A stretch of DNA of 64,000 nucleotides, taken from contig NZ_CP139419.1 of assembly GCF_034134805.1 (NCBI RefSeq), positions 1,550,001-1,614,000 on the forward strand, given 5' to 3'. Source of the stretch: Streptococcus sp. S5 (GTDB lineage Bacteria > Bacillota > Bacilli > Lactobacillales > Streptococcaceae). The notes under the pieces are model-generated. The model worked only from the letters and a program-made list of their open reading frames with translations. It was not told the DNA's origin and made no database searches. Shown piece by piece: positions 37,257-45,859 of this stretch; positions within the stretch are counted from its first letter, which is position 1; every line of letters begins with the position of its first letter. A program made the translations under genes and the position numbers.

Positions 37257-37429
37257 GAGTGGGAAAGAACTCTGACTAGTTAAAAAGAGTTCGTTTTCCC
37301 ACCCCCGCACAAGTTGATTAGGTTATCTTTGGAGCTTAAAAAGCGAACAAAGATACCAATCAACCACTGCGTCATACTTTTATGCATATTATACATCGAA
37401 GGGTGAACAAATTGTGCCCAGCCCTCACT
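37257..37429 (-). repeat. Degenerate family A repeat (copy A6)
   Basis: Reversed, heavily diverged copy; recognisable parts are GTGGGAAAGAAC at the left, CCCGCACAAGTTGATTAGG in the middle, AATCAACCACTGCGTC, and GCCCAGCCCTCAC at the right end, which abuts the stop of the dehydrogenase gene at 37431. Confidence 0.7.
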
Positions 37430-37430
37430 T

Positions 37431-38354
37431 TTATGCATGCTCCAAACCTTTTCGTGTATTTTCTTTGATGGTTTCGGCTGAATGGAGTAATTTTTCTTTT
37501 TCTTCTTCTGTCAAATGCAAATCCAATCGTTCAAGAATTCCTTTTCGACCTACGATCGCTGGATAGCCAAGATAGGTTCCATATTCTGGACGATAGTTAG
37601 ACACTGGCATTTCCTCGTGGCTATCATTGATCACAGCTTCTGCTAAGCGTTGGGCTGCCGCAGCAATCCCAAAGTTGGTATAGAATTTACCAAAGAAAAC
37701 CGTGTGTCCACCGCGCAAGGACTCGTAGTTGATGGCGTCAAGCTCTTCTTGAGAGAAGAGATCGGTAATAGCATGTCCCTTAACACGGACCTGACTCCAA
37801 GCGACAAATTGAGAATTCCCATGCTCACCAAGGTTATAGCCTGATACACTAGCAGGAGAAACCTGCAAACGATCAGCGACTGCACGCTTCATCCGAGCTG
37901 TATCAAGTAACGTCCCTGTCCCAATCACCTGCTCTTTTGGAAGGCCGGTATATTGTTGATAGAGTTGAGTGACTGCATCGACCGGATTGGTCACGACCAA
38001 TAAGACCCCGCTAAAGCCAGAAGCCTTCAAATCACGCGCTACTTGCACCACTTGCTTACTGGTAAAGGGAAGCTCCGCAAAACGGTCATCTGTGTTATTG
38101 GCCTGCAACTCGATATTTCCAAGAGTCGACACCACGACATCCGCATCTTCTAAAGCCGCGTAGTCATTGACCGTGATATGAACCGGATACCCCGTATTAG
38201 CAACCGTATCACAGAAATCCAAGGCATCTGCCTTGACCTTTTTCTCATTGGTATCAATCAAGACCAAGTGATCACAGGTGTGTTTCAAAATCATGCTGTG
38301 GGCCAAGGTCGCACCCACATGCCCCAAACCAATAATACCAATTTTTCTTGTCAT
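37431..38354 (-). CDS. L-2-hydroxyacid (L-lactate/hydroxyisocaproate) dehydrogenase
   Basis: 307 residues, LDH/MDH superfamily. NAD site GIIGLGHVGATLA at residues 5-17, substrate loop VVTNPVDAVTQLYQQ, catalytic histidine in NLGEHGNSQFVAW. The sequence is closer to L-2-hydroxyisocaproate dehydrogenases than to the main streptococcal L-lactate dehydrogenase, so the substrate may be a branched 2-oxo acid. It lies between two Rpn paralogues, and a degenerate family A repeat directly follows the stop codon. Confidence 0.88.
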   Translation of the reverse strand: MTRKIGIIGLGHVGATLAHSMILKHTCDHLVLIDTNEKKVKADALDFCDTVANTGYPVHITVNDYAALEDADVVVSTLGNIELQANNTDDRFAELPFTSKQVVQVARDLKASGFSGVLLVVTNPVDAVTQLYQQYTGLPKEQVIGTGTLLDTARMKRAVADRLQVSPASVSGYNLGEHGNSQFVAWSQVRVKGHAITDLFSQEELDAINYESLRGGHTVFFGKFYTNFGIAAAAQRLAEAVINDSHEEMPVSNYRPEYGTYLGYPAIVGRKGILERLDLHLTEEEKEKLLHSAETIKENTRKGLEHA

Positions 38355-38477
38355 CAGAATCCTCTTTTCTAGTATCGATCACACTGTTGGTGAGGATCGC
38401 TCTTTGTTGACTCTATTCTACCACAATTCTAGAAAAGAAGATTGAAAAAATGGGAAAATTTTCAAGTTTTTTCAAAA

Positions 38478-38502
38478 AGAAAAGAGGCAGTGCCTCTTTT
38501 AA
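38478..38502 (-). terminator. Terminator of the second Rpn gene
   Basis: AAAGAGGC / GCCTCTTT hairpin followed on the minus strand by T-rich sequence, five bases past the stop at 38507. Confidence 0.85.
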
Positions 38503-38506
38503 CAAC

Positions 38507-39418
38507 TCAGGAAAGAAGAGTCTCAATTTCTTCAATGGTCAAACCTGTCATCTCTGAGATAAGATCAGGTGTCATTCCTCGTGAGACCATCTCGCATATC
38601 AACTGTTTACGACCTTGTTCCAGACCACGTTCCAGACCACGTTCCAATCCTTGTACTAAACCTTCTTCGCGTGCTTCGTCTATCGCTGTCTCCAGGGTCA
38701 TATCATAATTTTCTTGAATACGAATCCGCTCGTCTATCATGGTCTTCTCCTCCTTGGTCCAGCTAGATGAATCTAATAATGAATCTGCGTGGGCAACGGC
38801 CTGACTGGGAGCTTTTGTGAAGGGAAGATTCCCAAAAAACTCCAACCACTGTCTGCCTGCATCAGTCAGGTTCTCATCTTTATTATACTTGTCTAGCTCT
38901 AAAAAGGCAACCTGCAGAAGATTTTGGTGCTTGCCATTTTTATAATAGGCCTTGAGTCGCTTGCCGGACCGGCTATTGGTCAGCCAATATTTATTGATGG
39001 CGGCCTCTTCGTCCAGTAAGAGCGACTTCTCCAAAATCGCAATCCCATAGACTGGCTCCATCTGCTCATACATCTTATGTGTCTGGCCTTGCTGGCGCAG
39101 TTTTTGCACATTTTCCACCAGCTGATTGGCCAAATAGTAATGGAACCGATTCAAGAAATACTGCTGCTTGCGAATCTGGATCTCGATAATCACCTCAGTC
39201 CCGTCGTGGAGCTTGGCTCTCACATCCACCGCAGTGGAGAACAAGTCATTCTCCTCATAGGCCATGCTGTGGGGCTGGCTTCCCTCCACAATCTGAGCGT
39301 CCGCCACATCTAGCTCCAAAATGTCCCGAATAAATGCTGCAGTCACCTCCGGCAAACTAAAAATCTTCTTAGCCATGATATCCAAGGTCGGCGATACATG
39401 CGCGTGTCTTTTCTGCAT
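38507..39418 (-). CDS. Rpn family recombination-promoting nuclease (second)
   Basis: 303 residues, paralogue of the protein at 36128-37186: the same VSPTLDIMAKKIFSLPEVTAAFI start, AVDVRAKLHDGTEVIIEIQIRKQ nuclease core and LEFFGNLPF middle, but only three copies of the GLEQ/GLER linker unit before the C-terminal helix-turn segment. The C-terminal LICEMVSRGMTPDLISEMTGL also matches the first copy. Two diverged Rpn genes around one dehydrogenase gene suggest an old duplication or recombination between copies. Confidence 0.9.
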   Translation of the reverse strand: MQKRHAHVSPTLDIMAKKIFSLPEVTAAFIRDILELDVADAQIVEGSQPHSMAYEENDLFSTAVDVRAKLHDGTEVIIEIQIRKQQYFLNRFHYYLANQLVENVQKLRQQGQTHKMYEQMEPVYGIAILEKSLLLDEEAAINKYWLTNSRSGKRLKAYYKNGKHQNLLQVAFLELDKYNKDENLTDAGRQWLEFFGNLPFTKAPSQAVAHADSLLDSSSWTKEEKTMIDERIRIQENYDMTLETAIDEAREEGLVQGLERGLERGLEQGRKQLICEMVSRGMTPDLISEMTGLTIEEIETLLS

Positions 39419-39433
39419 CCCTGCTCCTTTTCG

Positions 39434-39464
39434 ATAAAAAATAGAGGGAAGGTCCCTCTACTTC
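39434..39464 (-). terminator. Terminator of the DUF2075 helicase gene
   Basis: TAGAGGG / CCCTCTA hairpin with a T-run on the minus strand, about 40 bases past the stop at 39501. Confidence 0.8.
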
Positions 39465-39500
39465 TATCATTCGAAAAAAATTTGGGGAATAAGAAGCATC

Positions 39501-41231
39501 TTATTTTGTCGCATTTTTTAAAGCTTGTTGAAGTTCTTCATCAACCGCATAGACGTATAGCCCGTTAACTCCACGGGTGAGCAAAACATTTAACTCATTT
39601 CGCAATAATGTTTCTCCGTAATTAATCATTTCACCTGATTCAAGTTTTCTGTTTTGAACAGCACTTTTATTTTTGCTTTCACTTATATCAAAAATAATTT
39701 TCCCGTCTCTATATTTGACAGATGGGCCAATGATAACTCCCACATAATTTAGATCAAATCCCTGAACGGTAAACGTTGAGCCAATTTCATGAATCGTTTG
39801 AGACTGCTCTATCCAGGATAAATGTTTAGATTCTTTTTCTTTTGCAAGTTGTCTGTTCCATGGACAAGACCAGTCTCCGATACGGACACACCAATAGTCA
39901 GAATCCTTTGGTTTTGATTGACTACTGTATTCCCAATCATAGGTTGCTGTTAAGCGTGAAATCCCTAAACTCTGATTATCATTTTTTTCCATGATTGCAC
40001 TTTGAAGTTCCTCAGGAGAGTCAAAAACTCTAATATCATAATCATTATCAATTGGAACCTCATTCACAACTCCAGTATCAATCAAGTTTCTTATCCACTC
40101 AACTGTTTCTTTTGTTGCATGGATACGCATTTGGTTATGTAGCGTAATGAGATTTCCTTTTAAATTGGCTTCATGTTCCAATTTCAAGAAAGCATCATCT
40201 GTCCATATTTGGGATTTATTCATGATCTGATTTTCATCATAAACAAGAACTACTACTTTGGATTTAGCGAGCAAATCATTTAAATGATTCCCACCTAAAT
40301 AGGCTTGATTTTTTGCAGTCAATAACAAGTGACCTTCATCAACCACTACAATTCCAGCATCAGTTTTTTCTTTTTTCAGAGCATTTAAAAATTGAGTTGG
40401 TTTCATCACAACATTAATATTTGATCCACTCTTCCATTCCAATTTTTTCTCAATTTCTTGGTAAACACTGAGTTGATCATCATGATTCACAACCAAATTA
40501 ATATCATTGTTCTCACGAATCATCTGAATATCTTCAGAATTCAACAAATCATCGATGAGGGAACTCATCAAAACCGTTTTCCCTGCACCAGCATCACCCT
40601 TTACTAAAATTAGAACTCCTGTTTCATTTTTACTAATGACAGATGTAATTTTGAGCAATATTTCATTTTTGGCCTTCACTTGTTCATCTGTTAACTTGTG
40701 AAATGGAGAAGATTTAAATATCGCTGAATTTCGAATAAAACTTTCTGCTGGGAATAAATAATGGTTTTTCCGATTTAGGGTTCTCCATATCTTTGAGAAA
40801 ATCTCGTCTAACTCTTCAGAAGTATAATATTTGTTTTGAGGATTTCCTCTTCTATTCTGAACCCTTTCAACTTGGTCAACACTTGATAAGTAAAGCATTA
40901 ACCTATTCTCAATATCCAAGGTCAAAGATTTATTGAAATGGTTATGCCCAATAACAAACATTTTAGAGGTTTTAGATTGTTCAAATTGTCGCCAATCTTC
41001 TCGGTCCTTCTTTATATCATCTGATAGGTGCTGATTTGTTCTACGAATGATATCTGTTGTTTCTCCGACATAAACACTATACTTGTTTTTATTCTCATCG
41101 TTTACGATGTATACAGTTGGATAATCAAAGATAAGCTTAGAATGTTTCGGAGCAATCGTTTCTTTTAATTGATCAAATGTTCGATTTGAATAATCGATTT
41201 CTATAACTACGGGTGATTGAATGTCGCTCAT
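39501..41231 (-). CDS. GIY-YIG domain plus DUF2075 helicase-like ATPase
   Basis: 576 residues. Residues about 38-115 form a GIY-YIG-type nuclease domain: PTVYIVND, YSVYVGETTDIIRRTNQH with the arginine, and a glutamate at 108 (DIENRLML). Residues about 185-576 are a DUF2075 (Schlafen group 3/SF1-like) helicase: Walker A KGDAGAGKT at 211-219, Walker B VVVDEGH at 295-301, the late motif GSTFTVQGFDLNYVGVI at 484-500, and NELNVLLTRGVNGLYVYA near the end. The ATG overlaps the stop of the MazG-like gene by four bases. AT-rich against its neighbours. DUF2075 proteins appear in phage defence neighbourhoods; role here inferred. Confidence 0.88.
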   Translation of the reverse strand: MSDIQSPVVIEIDYSNRTFDQLKETIAPKHSKLIFDYPTVYIVNDENKNKYSVYVGETTDIIRRTNQHLSDDIKKDREDWRQFEQSKTSKMFVIGHNHFNKSLTLDIENRLMLYLSSVDQVERVQNRRGNPQNKYYTSEELDEIFSKIWRTLNRKNHYLFPAESFIRNSAIFKSSPFHKLTDEQVKAKNEILLKITSVISKNETGVLILVKGDAGAGKTVLMSSLIDDLLNSEDIQMIRENNDINLVVNHDDQLSVYQEIEKKLEWKSGSNINVVMKPTQFLNALKKEKTDAGIVVVDEGHLLLTAKNQAYLGGNHLNDLLAKSKVVVLVYDENQIMNKSQIWTDDAFLKLEHEANLKGNLITLHNQMRIHATKETVEWIRNLIDTGVVNEVPIDNDYDIRVFDSPEELQSAIMEKNDNQSLGISRLTATYDWEYSSQSKPKDSDYWCVRIGDWSCPWNRQLAKEKESKHLSWIEQSQTIHEIGSTFTVQGFDLNYVGVIIGPSVKYRDGKIIFDISESKNKSAVQNRKLESGEMINYGETLLRNELNVLLTRGVNGLYVYAVDEELQQALKNATK

Positions 41232-41566
41232 TTTTTCTCCAAGTCCGTATATTTTTTATTATTTCCCTTGCTTAATTCTACAGGATATTTTTTTGCATTT
41301 ATATCAATTTTCTCTTTTATAATTTTTTCTACATCCAGATTCAAATTATCTGCTAACATTAAAGAATACATAAAAACATCCGCAAGTTCTTCTTTGATTT
41401 CTTTTAATGACTTTTCAACTACTTCCTCTGATTGTTTCCACTGAAATAGTTCTAACAATTCGCTCGCTTCTAGTGAAATCGAAATGGCCAAATCTTTTTC
41501 ATTATGAAACTTTCTCCAGTCACGTTCATCTCTAAATTGATTAATTAAGTCGATTAATTCTTTCAT
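41228..41566 (-). CDS. MazG-like nucleotide pyrophosphohydrolase
   Basis: 112 residues from the ATG at 41566 (MKELIDLINQF), after AAGGAT. The all-alpha NTP pyrophosphatase fold shows SLEASELLELFQW and KEIKEELADVFMYSLMLADNL, the two metal-binding helices with E-x2-E and E-x3-D residues. MazG-type enzymes hydrolyse (d)NTPs or ppGpp. Here the gene precedes the GIY-YIG/DUF2075 gene with a four-base overlap. A nucleotide hydrolase coupled to a nuclease-helicase fits a defence or nucleotide-depletion module, which is inference. Confidence 0.9.
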   Translation of the reverse strand: MKELIDLINQFRDERDWRKFHNEKDLAISISLEASELLELFQWKQSEEVVEKSLKEIKEELADVFMYSLMLADNLNLDVEKIIKEKIDINAKKYPVELSKGNNKKYTDLEKK

Positions 41567-41656
41567 CCGTCTATCCTTTTCCTGTACATAATCTCCTATT
41601 ATTATAGCATGTTTGGGAAAGAAATTAACGCTTTCAAAGCATTTTGTTGGGAATTG

Positions 41657-41692
41657 GCGCAAAAAAACGAACCTGGTCTGGTCCGTTTTTTT
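41657..41692 (-). terminator. Terminator of the TIGR02328 gene
   Basis: Hairpin with arms ACGGACC and GGTTCGT on the minus strand (one G-T wobble) followed by seven T, directly after the stop codon at 41694; a T-run also faces the other way. Confidence 0.8.
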
Positions 41693-41693
41693 T

Positions 41694-42059
41694 TTAATCT
41701 AATTGAATCCCTTTTTCTGCTAGGTTATCTAGGCATTCTTGGAGGTAAGTGTCCTGATGCTCAGGATAGATCGGCGTGGTTAAAGCTTCCTCTTTCAGCT
41801 CTGGGTAAGCTGGGCAGGTTTTGCCTCGATAGGTCGGCTCCCACCACTCTGGACTGACCTTGTAGCCACGAGCGGTCATCTCCTCCATGATCAGGCGGTG
41901 ATAGGCATAGAGGCGATAGGGCGAGTAGTCAAAGACATAGTTGACCGTCGCGTGCTTCTTGCCCCAGCCATTACCTCGAAGGGCGCAGCATTCCCGGTGT
42001 TGGCCTAGAAGCTGGGGTCGAGGGAGTTTGGGAATCAAGTCTTGGTGCCACAGTCTCAT
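41694..42059 (-). CDS. TIGR02328 family (pyrimidine-dimer glycosylase-like) protein
   Basis: 121 residues. MRLWHQDLIPKLPRPQLLGQ, HRECCALRGNGWGKKHATVNYVF and HRLIMEEMTARGYKVSPEWW are the conserved blocks of a Firmicute family related to the pyrimidine-dimer DNA glycosylase fold (PF03013). Catalysis is not proven for this subgroup. It starts at the base directly after the stop of the YbgA gene, so it is translated with it. YbgA homologues neighbour photolyase genes in other bacteria, consistent with a UV-repair theme. Confidence 0.75.
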   Translation of the reverse strand: MRLWHQDLIPKLPRPQLLGQHRECCALRGNGWGKKHATVNYVFDYSPYRLYAYHRLIMEEMTARGYKVSPEWWEPTYRGKTCPAYPELKEEALTTPIYPEHQDTYLQECLDNLAEKGIQLD

Positions 42060-42437
42060 CTATTGACCTCCTAGTAGTGTTGACTCTTGCAAGTAGCGAT
42101 TGGGATAACGCTCAAGGAGCGTCTGGATCCCCTTGATGAGATCCTCTTGGCTAGCTTGCCCATGCTGGTATTTCTCAAGTAGCAACATAAAGTCTGCCTT
42201 TTCCTCAGCAGTCGCCTGCTTTTTGAAATAGCCCCAGATATGCTGGAAGGCATTGGAGACCTGACCACGATTTTCCGGCAAGGCTAACGCTTGCTGGATC
42301 AGGTCCTCGACGTGGCTGACCTCCACCTGGTCTTGCTTGAGGTATTCCCGGATCTCCTTGTAAATGTTGCTGGAATGGCTCAGCACCAGGTACTTATTTT
42401 TCGCCCATAGGACTTGGCAGTGATGTTTTTGATCCAC
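42060..42437 (-). CDS. YbgA family (DUF1722) protein
   Basis: 125 residues. VLWAKNKYLVLSHSSNIYKEI at the start and VSNAFQHIWGYFKKQATAEEKADFM in the middle, with LIKGIQTLLERYPNRYLQES at the end, mark the DUF1722/YbgA family. In E. coli ybgA lies next to the photolyase gene phr; the role is unknown. Zero-base junction with the downstream TIGR02328 gene. GC content is higher than in the DUF2075/MazG pair beside it. Confidence 0.88.
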   Translation of the reverse strand: MDQKHHCQVLWAKNKYLVLSHSSNIYKEIREYLKQDQVEVSHVEDLIQQALALPENRGQVSNAFQHIWGYFKKQATAEEKADFMLLLEKYQHGQASQEDLIKGIQTLLERYPNRYLQESTLLGGQ

Positions 42438-42510
42438 TCGTGTCTCCTTTTGATCTTCTCGGTTAATAGTCCTCCCATTATACCATGGAAATGAGTGAAG
42501 TTATAAAAAA

Positions 42511-42686
42511 GAGGCTGGGACAAAAGTCCTGGCCTCTCAATTGTTTTTGGATTGTCGAGCAAGACGCAGTGGTTGAGTGGGCTCTACTACGCTGATTGCA
42601 TCAGCTTTTGCAGCCCTTCTCAACTGTGCGGAGGTGGGACGACGAAATCGAATTCTAACGAATTACCAATTTCTGTCCCACTCTCT
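42511..42686 (+). repeat. Family A intergenic repeat, short form (copy A7)
   Basis: Short form; its end hairpin arm reads GTCCTGGCCTC, still paired to GAGGCTGGGAC. The right end lies 10 bp from the SemiSWEET stop at 42697. Confidence 0.9.
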
Positions 42687-42696
42687 CTTTCATTGA

Positions 42697-42954
42697 TTAC
42701 AAGGCTGTGATGGCTGTGATCAAACCAAAGATGATCCCTGGTGCATTGGCTGCAGCAAGTGGAATATCGCGTTCTTTTTTGAAGAGTCCGTAGTAAACCC
42801 AAAGGCTACAGTTGATGGCTGCGACAAGAGGTTGAACAAAGTTCCCTTTGTGACCAGCGAGGTTATCCATGATTTGTGGGAAGTAAGACACGTACATCAT
42901 CACAGACATAAAGGTCGCAACCCAACCGAGAATTTTCATTTGTTTTTCATTCAT
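42697..42954 (-). CDS. SemiSWEET sugar transporter (first)
   Basis: 85 residues with three membrane helices. The PQ-loop SYFPQIMDNL near residue 23-32 and LVAAINCSLWVYYGLFKKERD in the second half identify SemiSWEET, which dimerises to form a facilitated sugar channel. Divergent from a second SemiSWEET gene at 43241, 286 bp away. The protein sequences are only moderately alike, so they may have different substrates or form mixed dimers. Confidence 0.92.
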   Translation of the reverse strand: MNEKQMKILGWVATFMSVMMYVSYFPQIMDNLAGHKGNFVQPLVAAINCSLWVYYGLFKKERDIPLAAANAPGIIFGLITAITAL

Positions 42955-43170
42955 TTTGAAACTACCATTTCCTTTTCTTTTTTTAAAGTATGCACTATTC
43001 TACCTTTTGTCCTTTACAAATTCAAGTCTTTTTTTCAAATGTTACCGAACTGTAAAGTGTCACAATCTTGTGATTTTGCAGGAAGATGGATTTCTCTTCG
43101 AGAGAGTCTTCTCTCTAGTTTCCATTTTTGACACATTGTCTAATTTTGTGCGAATGTAATCACTTTCATC

Positions 43171-43185
43171 TTGCATAGCATGCAA
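43171..43185. promoter_or_regulatory. Inverted repeat before the second SemiSWEET gene
   Basis: TTGCATagcATGCAA, 55 bases before the start codon, with a further GCAT just downstream. A possible repressor site in the divergent promoter region. Confidence 0.5.
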
Positions 43186-43240
43186 ATTAATTGCATTTTC
43201 TTCCTACTTATGCTATTTTGATACACGGAGGTAAAATTTT

Positions 43241-43504
43241 ATGAATAAACAAAAAATCAACCAAATCGTTGGCTCGATCGGTGCCTTTATTGGGATTATC
43301 GTTTTCATTGCCTACATCCCACAAATTATTGCTAATTTACAGGGAAATAAGGCCCAACCTTTCCAACCCTTGTCAGCTGCTATTTCTTGCTTGATCTGGG
43401 TCATTTATGGTTGGACAAAGGAACCTAAAAAAGACTGGATTTTGATCATTCCAAATTCAGCAGGTGTCATCCTAGGGGGATTGACTTTCCTTACATCACT
43501 TTAA
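43241..43504 (+). CDS. SemiSWEET sugar transporter (second)
   Basis: 87 residues, three membrane helices. PQ-loop IAYIPQIIANLQGNKAQPF and AISCLIWVIYGWTKEPKKDW. ATG follows an AGGAGG-like site (GGAGG, then AAAATTTT). Paralogue of the minus-strand SemiSWEET at 42697-42954. Its helix composition is more hydrophobic. A clear terminator follows. Confidence 0.92.
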   Translation: MNKQKINQIVGSIGAFIGIIVFIAYIPQIIANLQGNKAQPFQPLSAAISCLIWVIYGWTKEPKKDWILIIPNSAGVILGGLTFLTSL

Positions 43505-43515
43505 TAGAAATCGAT

Positions 43516-43545
43516 CAAAGACTGAACTCGACTGGTTCAGTCTTT
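43516..43545 (+). terminator. Terminator of the second SemiSWEET gene
   Basis: AAAGACTGAAC / GTTCAGTCTTT stem with a T-run. Between 43546 and 43711 another hairpin, GCTCGC / GCGAGC near 43602-43618, is present but not assignable. Confidence 0.9.
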
Positions 43546-43711
43546 TTTGTGTATCCCTTTGAAAAACAAAAACAATCGCAGTCGGTTTTCACAGAAAAGG
43601 CTCGCCATAAGCGAGCTTAAAAAAATTGATAATTCTTTTCTTTGAATAACCTTAGCTGGACTATTGTGCAAAAATATCAAAATGATTTCTGATTATTATT
43701 TAAAGTATATT

Positions 43712-43849
43712 GAAACTTTCCGCTGTGAGAAAAGTGCCTGAAACATAATTGTTTCAGGCACTCGGAATTATTGAGACCTTAGGCTCAATAATTAGTCATG
43801 GAACTTCATAGAAGTTCCATGACGTCCGTACTCACCTAAGGAAAGTTTC
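43712..43849 (-). repeat. Family B intergenic repeat (copy B3)
   Basis: Reversed copy with GAAACTTTCC / GGAAAGTTTC ends. Its hairpins read GGAACTTC/GAAGTTCC, AATTATTGAG/CTCAATAATT and GTGCCTGAAACA/TGTTTCAGGCAC, each different from B1 but fully paired. Confidence 0.88.
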
Positions 43850-43873
43850 TAATTTGATTCAAGCTTCTTTTTC

Positions 43874-45859
43874 TTATATCTGCACAATCTTACGATAGCT
43901 CCGAGAGGTGATCCAAAAGACGATCAGGTAGGTGATGAGAAAGACGGCGCAGACGCTGAGGGTCACGACGAGGACTTGGCCACTATTGATGACACCGAGG
44001 ACTTTGAGAATGAGGCGGATCATATGGTAGGCAAAGGCCAGATGGATAAAGGCAAAGATGAGAGGGAGGAAAAAGACAGTCCGCACTTGACGGTTGATGG
44101 TCCGTTTGACCTCGTGTTCATCGAGCCCCACCTGTTGGAGGATGATGAAGCGGTCACGGTCTTCATAGCCTTCTGAGATTTGCTTGTAGTAGATCACGAT
44201 AACTGTTCCGACCATAAAGATCAGTGACAAGAAAATTCCGATAAAGAAGATGCCACCAAAGAGGCTATTCAACTCTGCCACATCATTGGCTCGGTTGCCT
44301 CCATAGATGAATGTTCCTTGGCCCTGTTGGCTGCTCAATTCATCGATCATCTTGTCATAGCTAGTTGCTAGCTTGAGTTGCTGGTCTTCATCGACATTGA
44401 CATTGAAACCACCATAGATATTGGTATAGATGGCAAGATTTGGAAACTGGGCGACAAAGGTTGAGAGGTCAGGTACGATTAGGTAATTGAAATCCTCTGT
44501 CAGCATATTAAACTGGTTTGGCACATGATCGGTGATAAAATCCTTGCTCACCTCTTCTTTGACTTGGAAGTCTTGCCCGTTGATAGTGAACTGCTTTTGC
44601 CCCTTAAGAGCCTCGTTATGGGCAAAGAGAACAACTTGGTTGCCTGTCAGATCAACTTGTTCGCCTGTCATGTGTTCATAACTAGCTGCATCAAAGACCA
44701 TAAAGACGGTTTTAGGAGTGACGCTGCGTTCATCAGCTGGATAGACGGTCAAGTCTGTGCCCTTTTGTGATTTAACCCCAAAGTTGGCATAGATCATCAG
44801 GTCCCGATTCTTGATCTCGAGATGGTGCTCAGAGGCAAATTCATCAAATTTCTGATTGATCTGCTCCAGCTCAACCCCTTTTCCTTGGACAGAGAAATCA
44901 TGAGGCGCCATGATTTTCTTGACCATTTCGCTACCGACATAGATGTTGGTGGCTGCAGAGATGGTTACTAGCACCATGGTCGAGAGGATGGCAATGGTCG
45001 CAAGCCCCACTGCATTTTTCTTCATGCGATAGATGAGGTTAGAGACCGAGATCATATTGTTGGGCTGGTAATAGTAGCTCTTCTTTTTCTTAAGCAGATG
45101 CAAGAAGACGGTGATCCCAGCATTAAAGAGCAGGTAGGTTCCGATCATGACCAGGATAACGGCTAGAAAGAAGGTCACAAGCGCAATAATGGGGTCTTTG
45201 ACAGACACAGCTAGGTAGTAGCCAAAAGCAAGAGCTGCTAAGCCCAGGATGGTTTGAGGCCACAAAAAGCTGGCTTTCTTTTCGCCACTAGATTTCTCAC
45301 GCGTCAACTGCAGGGCATTTAAACGGAGAATGCGCCAAGCATTGAGAAGAATCAAAAGTCCAAAGATGAGACCAAAGGTGACAAAGACCAAGATGACAAT
45401 CCCAGGTTGGAAGGTAGATACTAGCTGGACCTTCATCTTCATGAGTTTCAAGAGAAAGGCAAAGATCAGCTTGTCAAAGAGGGCTCCAATCAAGACTCCG
45501 GCTGAGATGGTTAGAAAGCCAAACATCAAGAGTTCCTTGAAGATCATGCTGATAAGATGGCGTTTCTCAAGGCCTAGCATGCTGTAGATGCCCAGCTCCT
45601 TGGAGCGATTTTTCATGACGAAGCTATTGGCATAGAGCACGATGATGGCCCCCGCTGCATTGACCACAAACAGTCCCAAGACGAGGGTAAAGATCATGGA
45701 ATCGCCCCCTCGAAGCTCGGAAATGTGGGGATTAAAGGTCAGGGAGTCAAAGAGATAAGCGATGGTCACTGCGAGAATGACTGCAATCGCAAAGGGATAA
45801 TAGAGCTTGCGGTTCTTGATCAGATTAGAGCAAGCTAATTTAGTGGTTAATCGAAACAT
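43874..45859 (-). CDS. BceB-like ABC transporter permease (second system)
   Basis: 661 residues with ten membrane helices and a large extracytoplasmic domain between helices 7 and 8. Same family landmarks as the first system: VMKNRSKELGIYSMLGLEKRHL and YEDRDRFIILQQVGLDEHEV. The extracytoplasmic domain differs strongly from the one at 25374-27377, which in this family determines peptide specificity. The ATG follows the ATPase stop without a gap. The exporter is followed upstream by its own BceRS pair. Confidence 0.92.
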   Translation of the reverse strand: MFRLTTKLACSNLIKNRKLYYPFAIAVILAVTIAYLFDSLTFNPHISELRGGDSMIFTLVLGLFVVNAAGAIIVLYANSFVMKNRSKELGIYSMLGLEKRHLISMIFKELLMFGFLTISAGVLIGALFDKLIFAFLLKLMKMKVQLVSTFQPGIVILVFVTFGLIFGLLILLNAWRILRLNALQLTREKSSGEKKASFLWPQTILGLAALAFGYYLAVSVKDPIIALVTFFLAVILVMIGTYLLFNAGITVFLHLLKKKKSYYYQPNNMISVSNLIYRMKKNAVGLATIAILSTMVLVTISAATNIYVGSEMVKKIMAPHDFSVQGKGVELEQINQKFDEFASEHHLEIKNRDLMIYANFGVKSQKGTDLTVYPADERSVTPKTVFMVFDAASYEHMTGEQVDLTGNQVVLFAHNEALKGQKQFTINGQDFQVKEEVSKDFITDHVPNQFNMLTEDFNYLIVPDLSTFVAQFPNLAIYTNIYGGFNVNVDEDQQLKLATSYDKMIDELSSQQGQGTFIYGGNRANDVAELNSLFGGIFFIGIFLSLIFMVGTVIVIYYKQISEGYEDRDRFIILQQVGLDEHEVKRTINRQVRTVFFLPLIFAFIHLAFAYHMIRLILKVLGVINSGQVLVVTLSVCAVFLITYLIVFWITSRSYRKIVQI

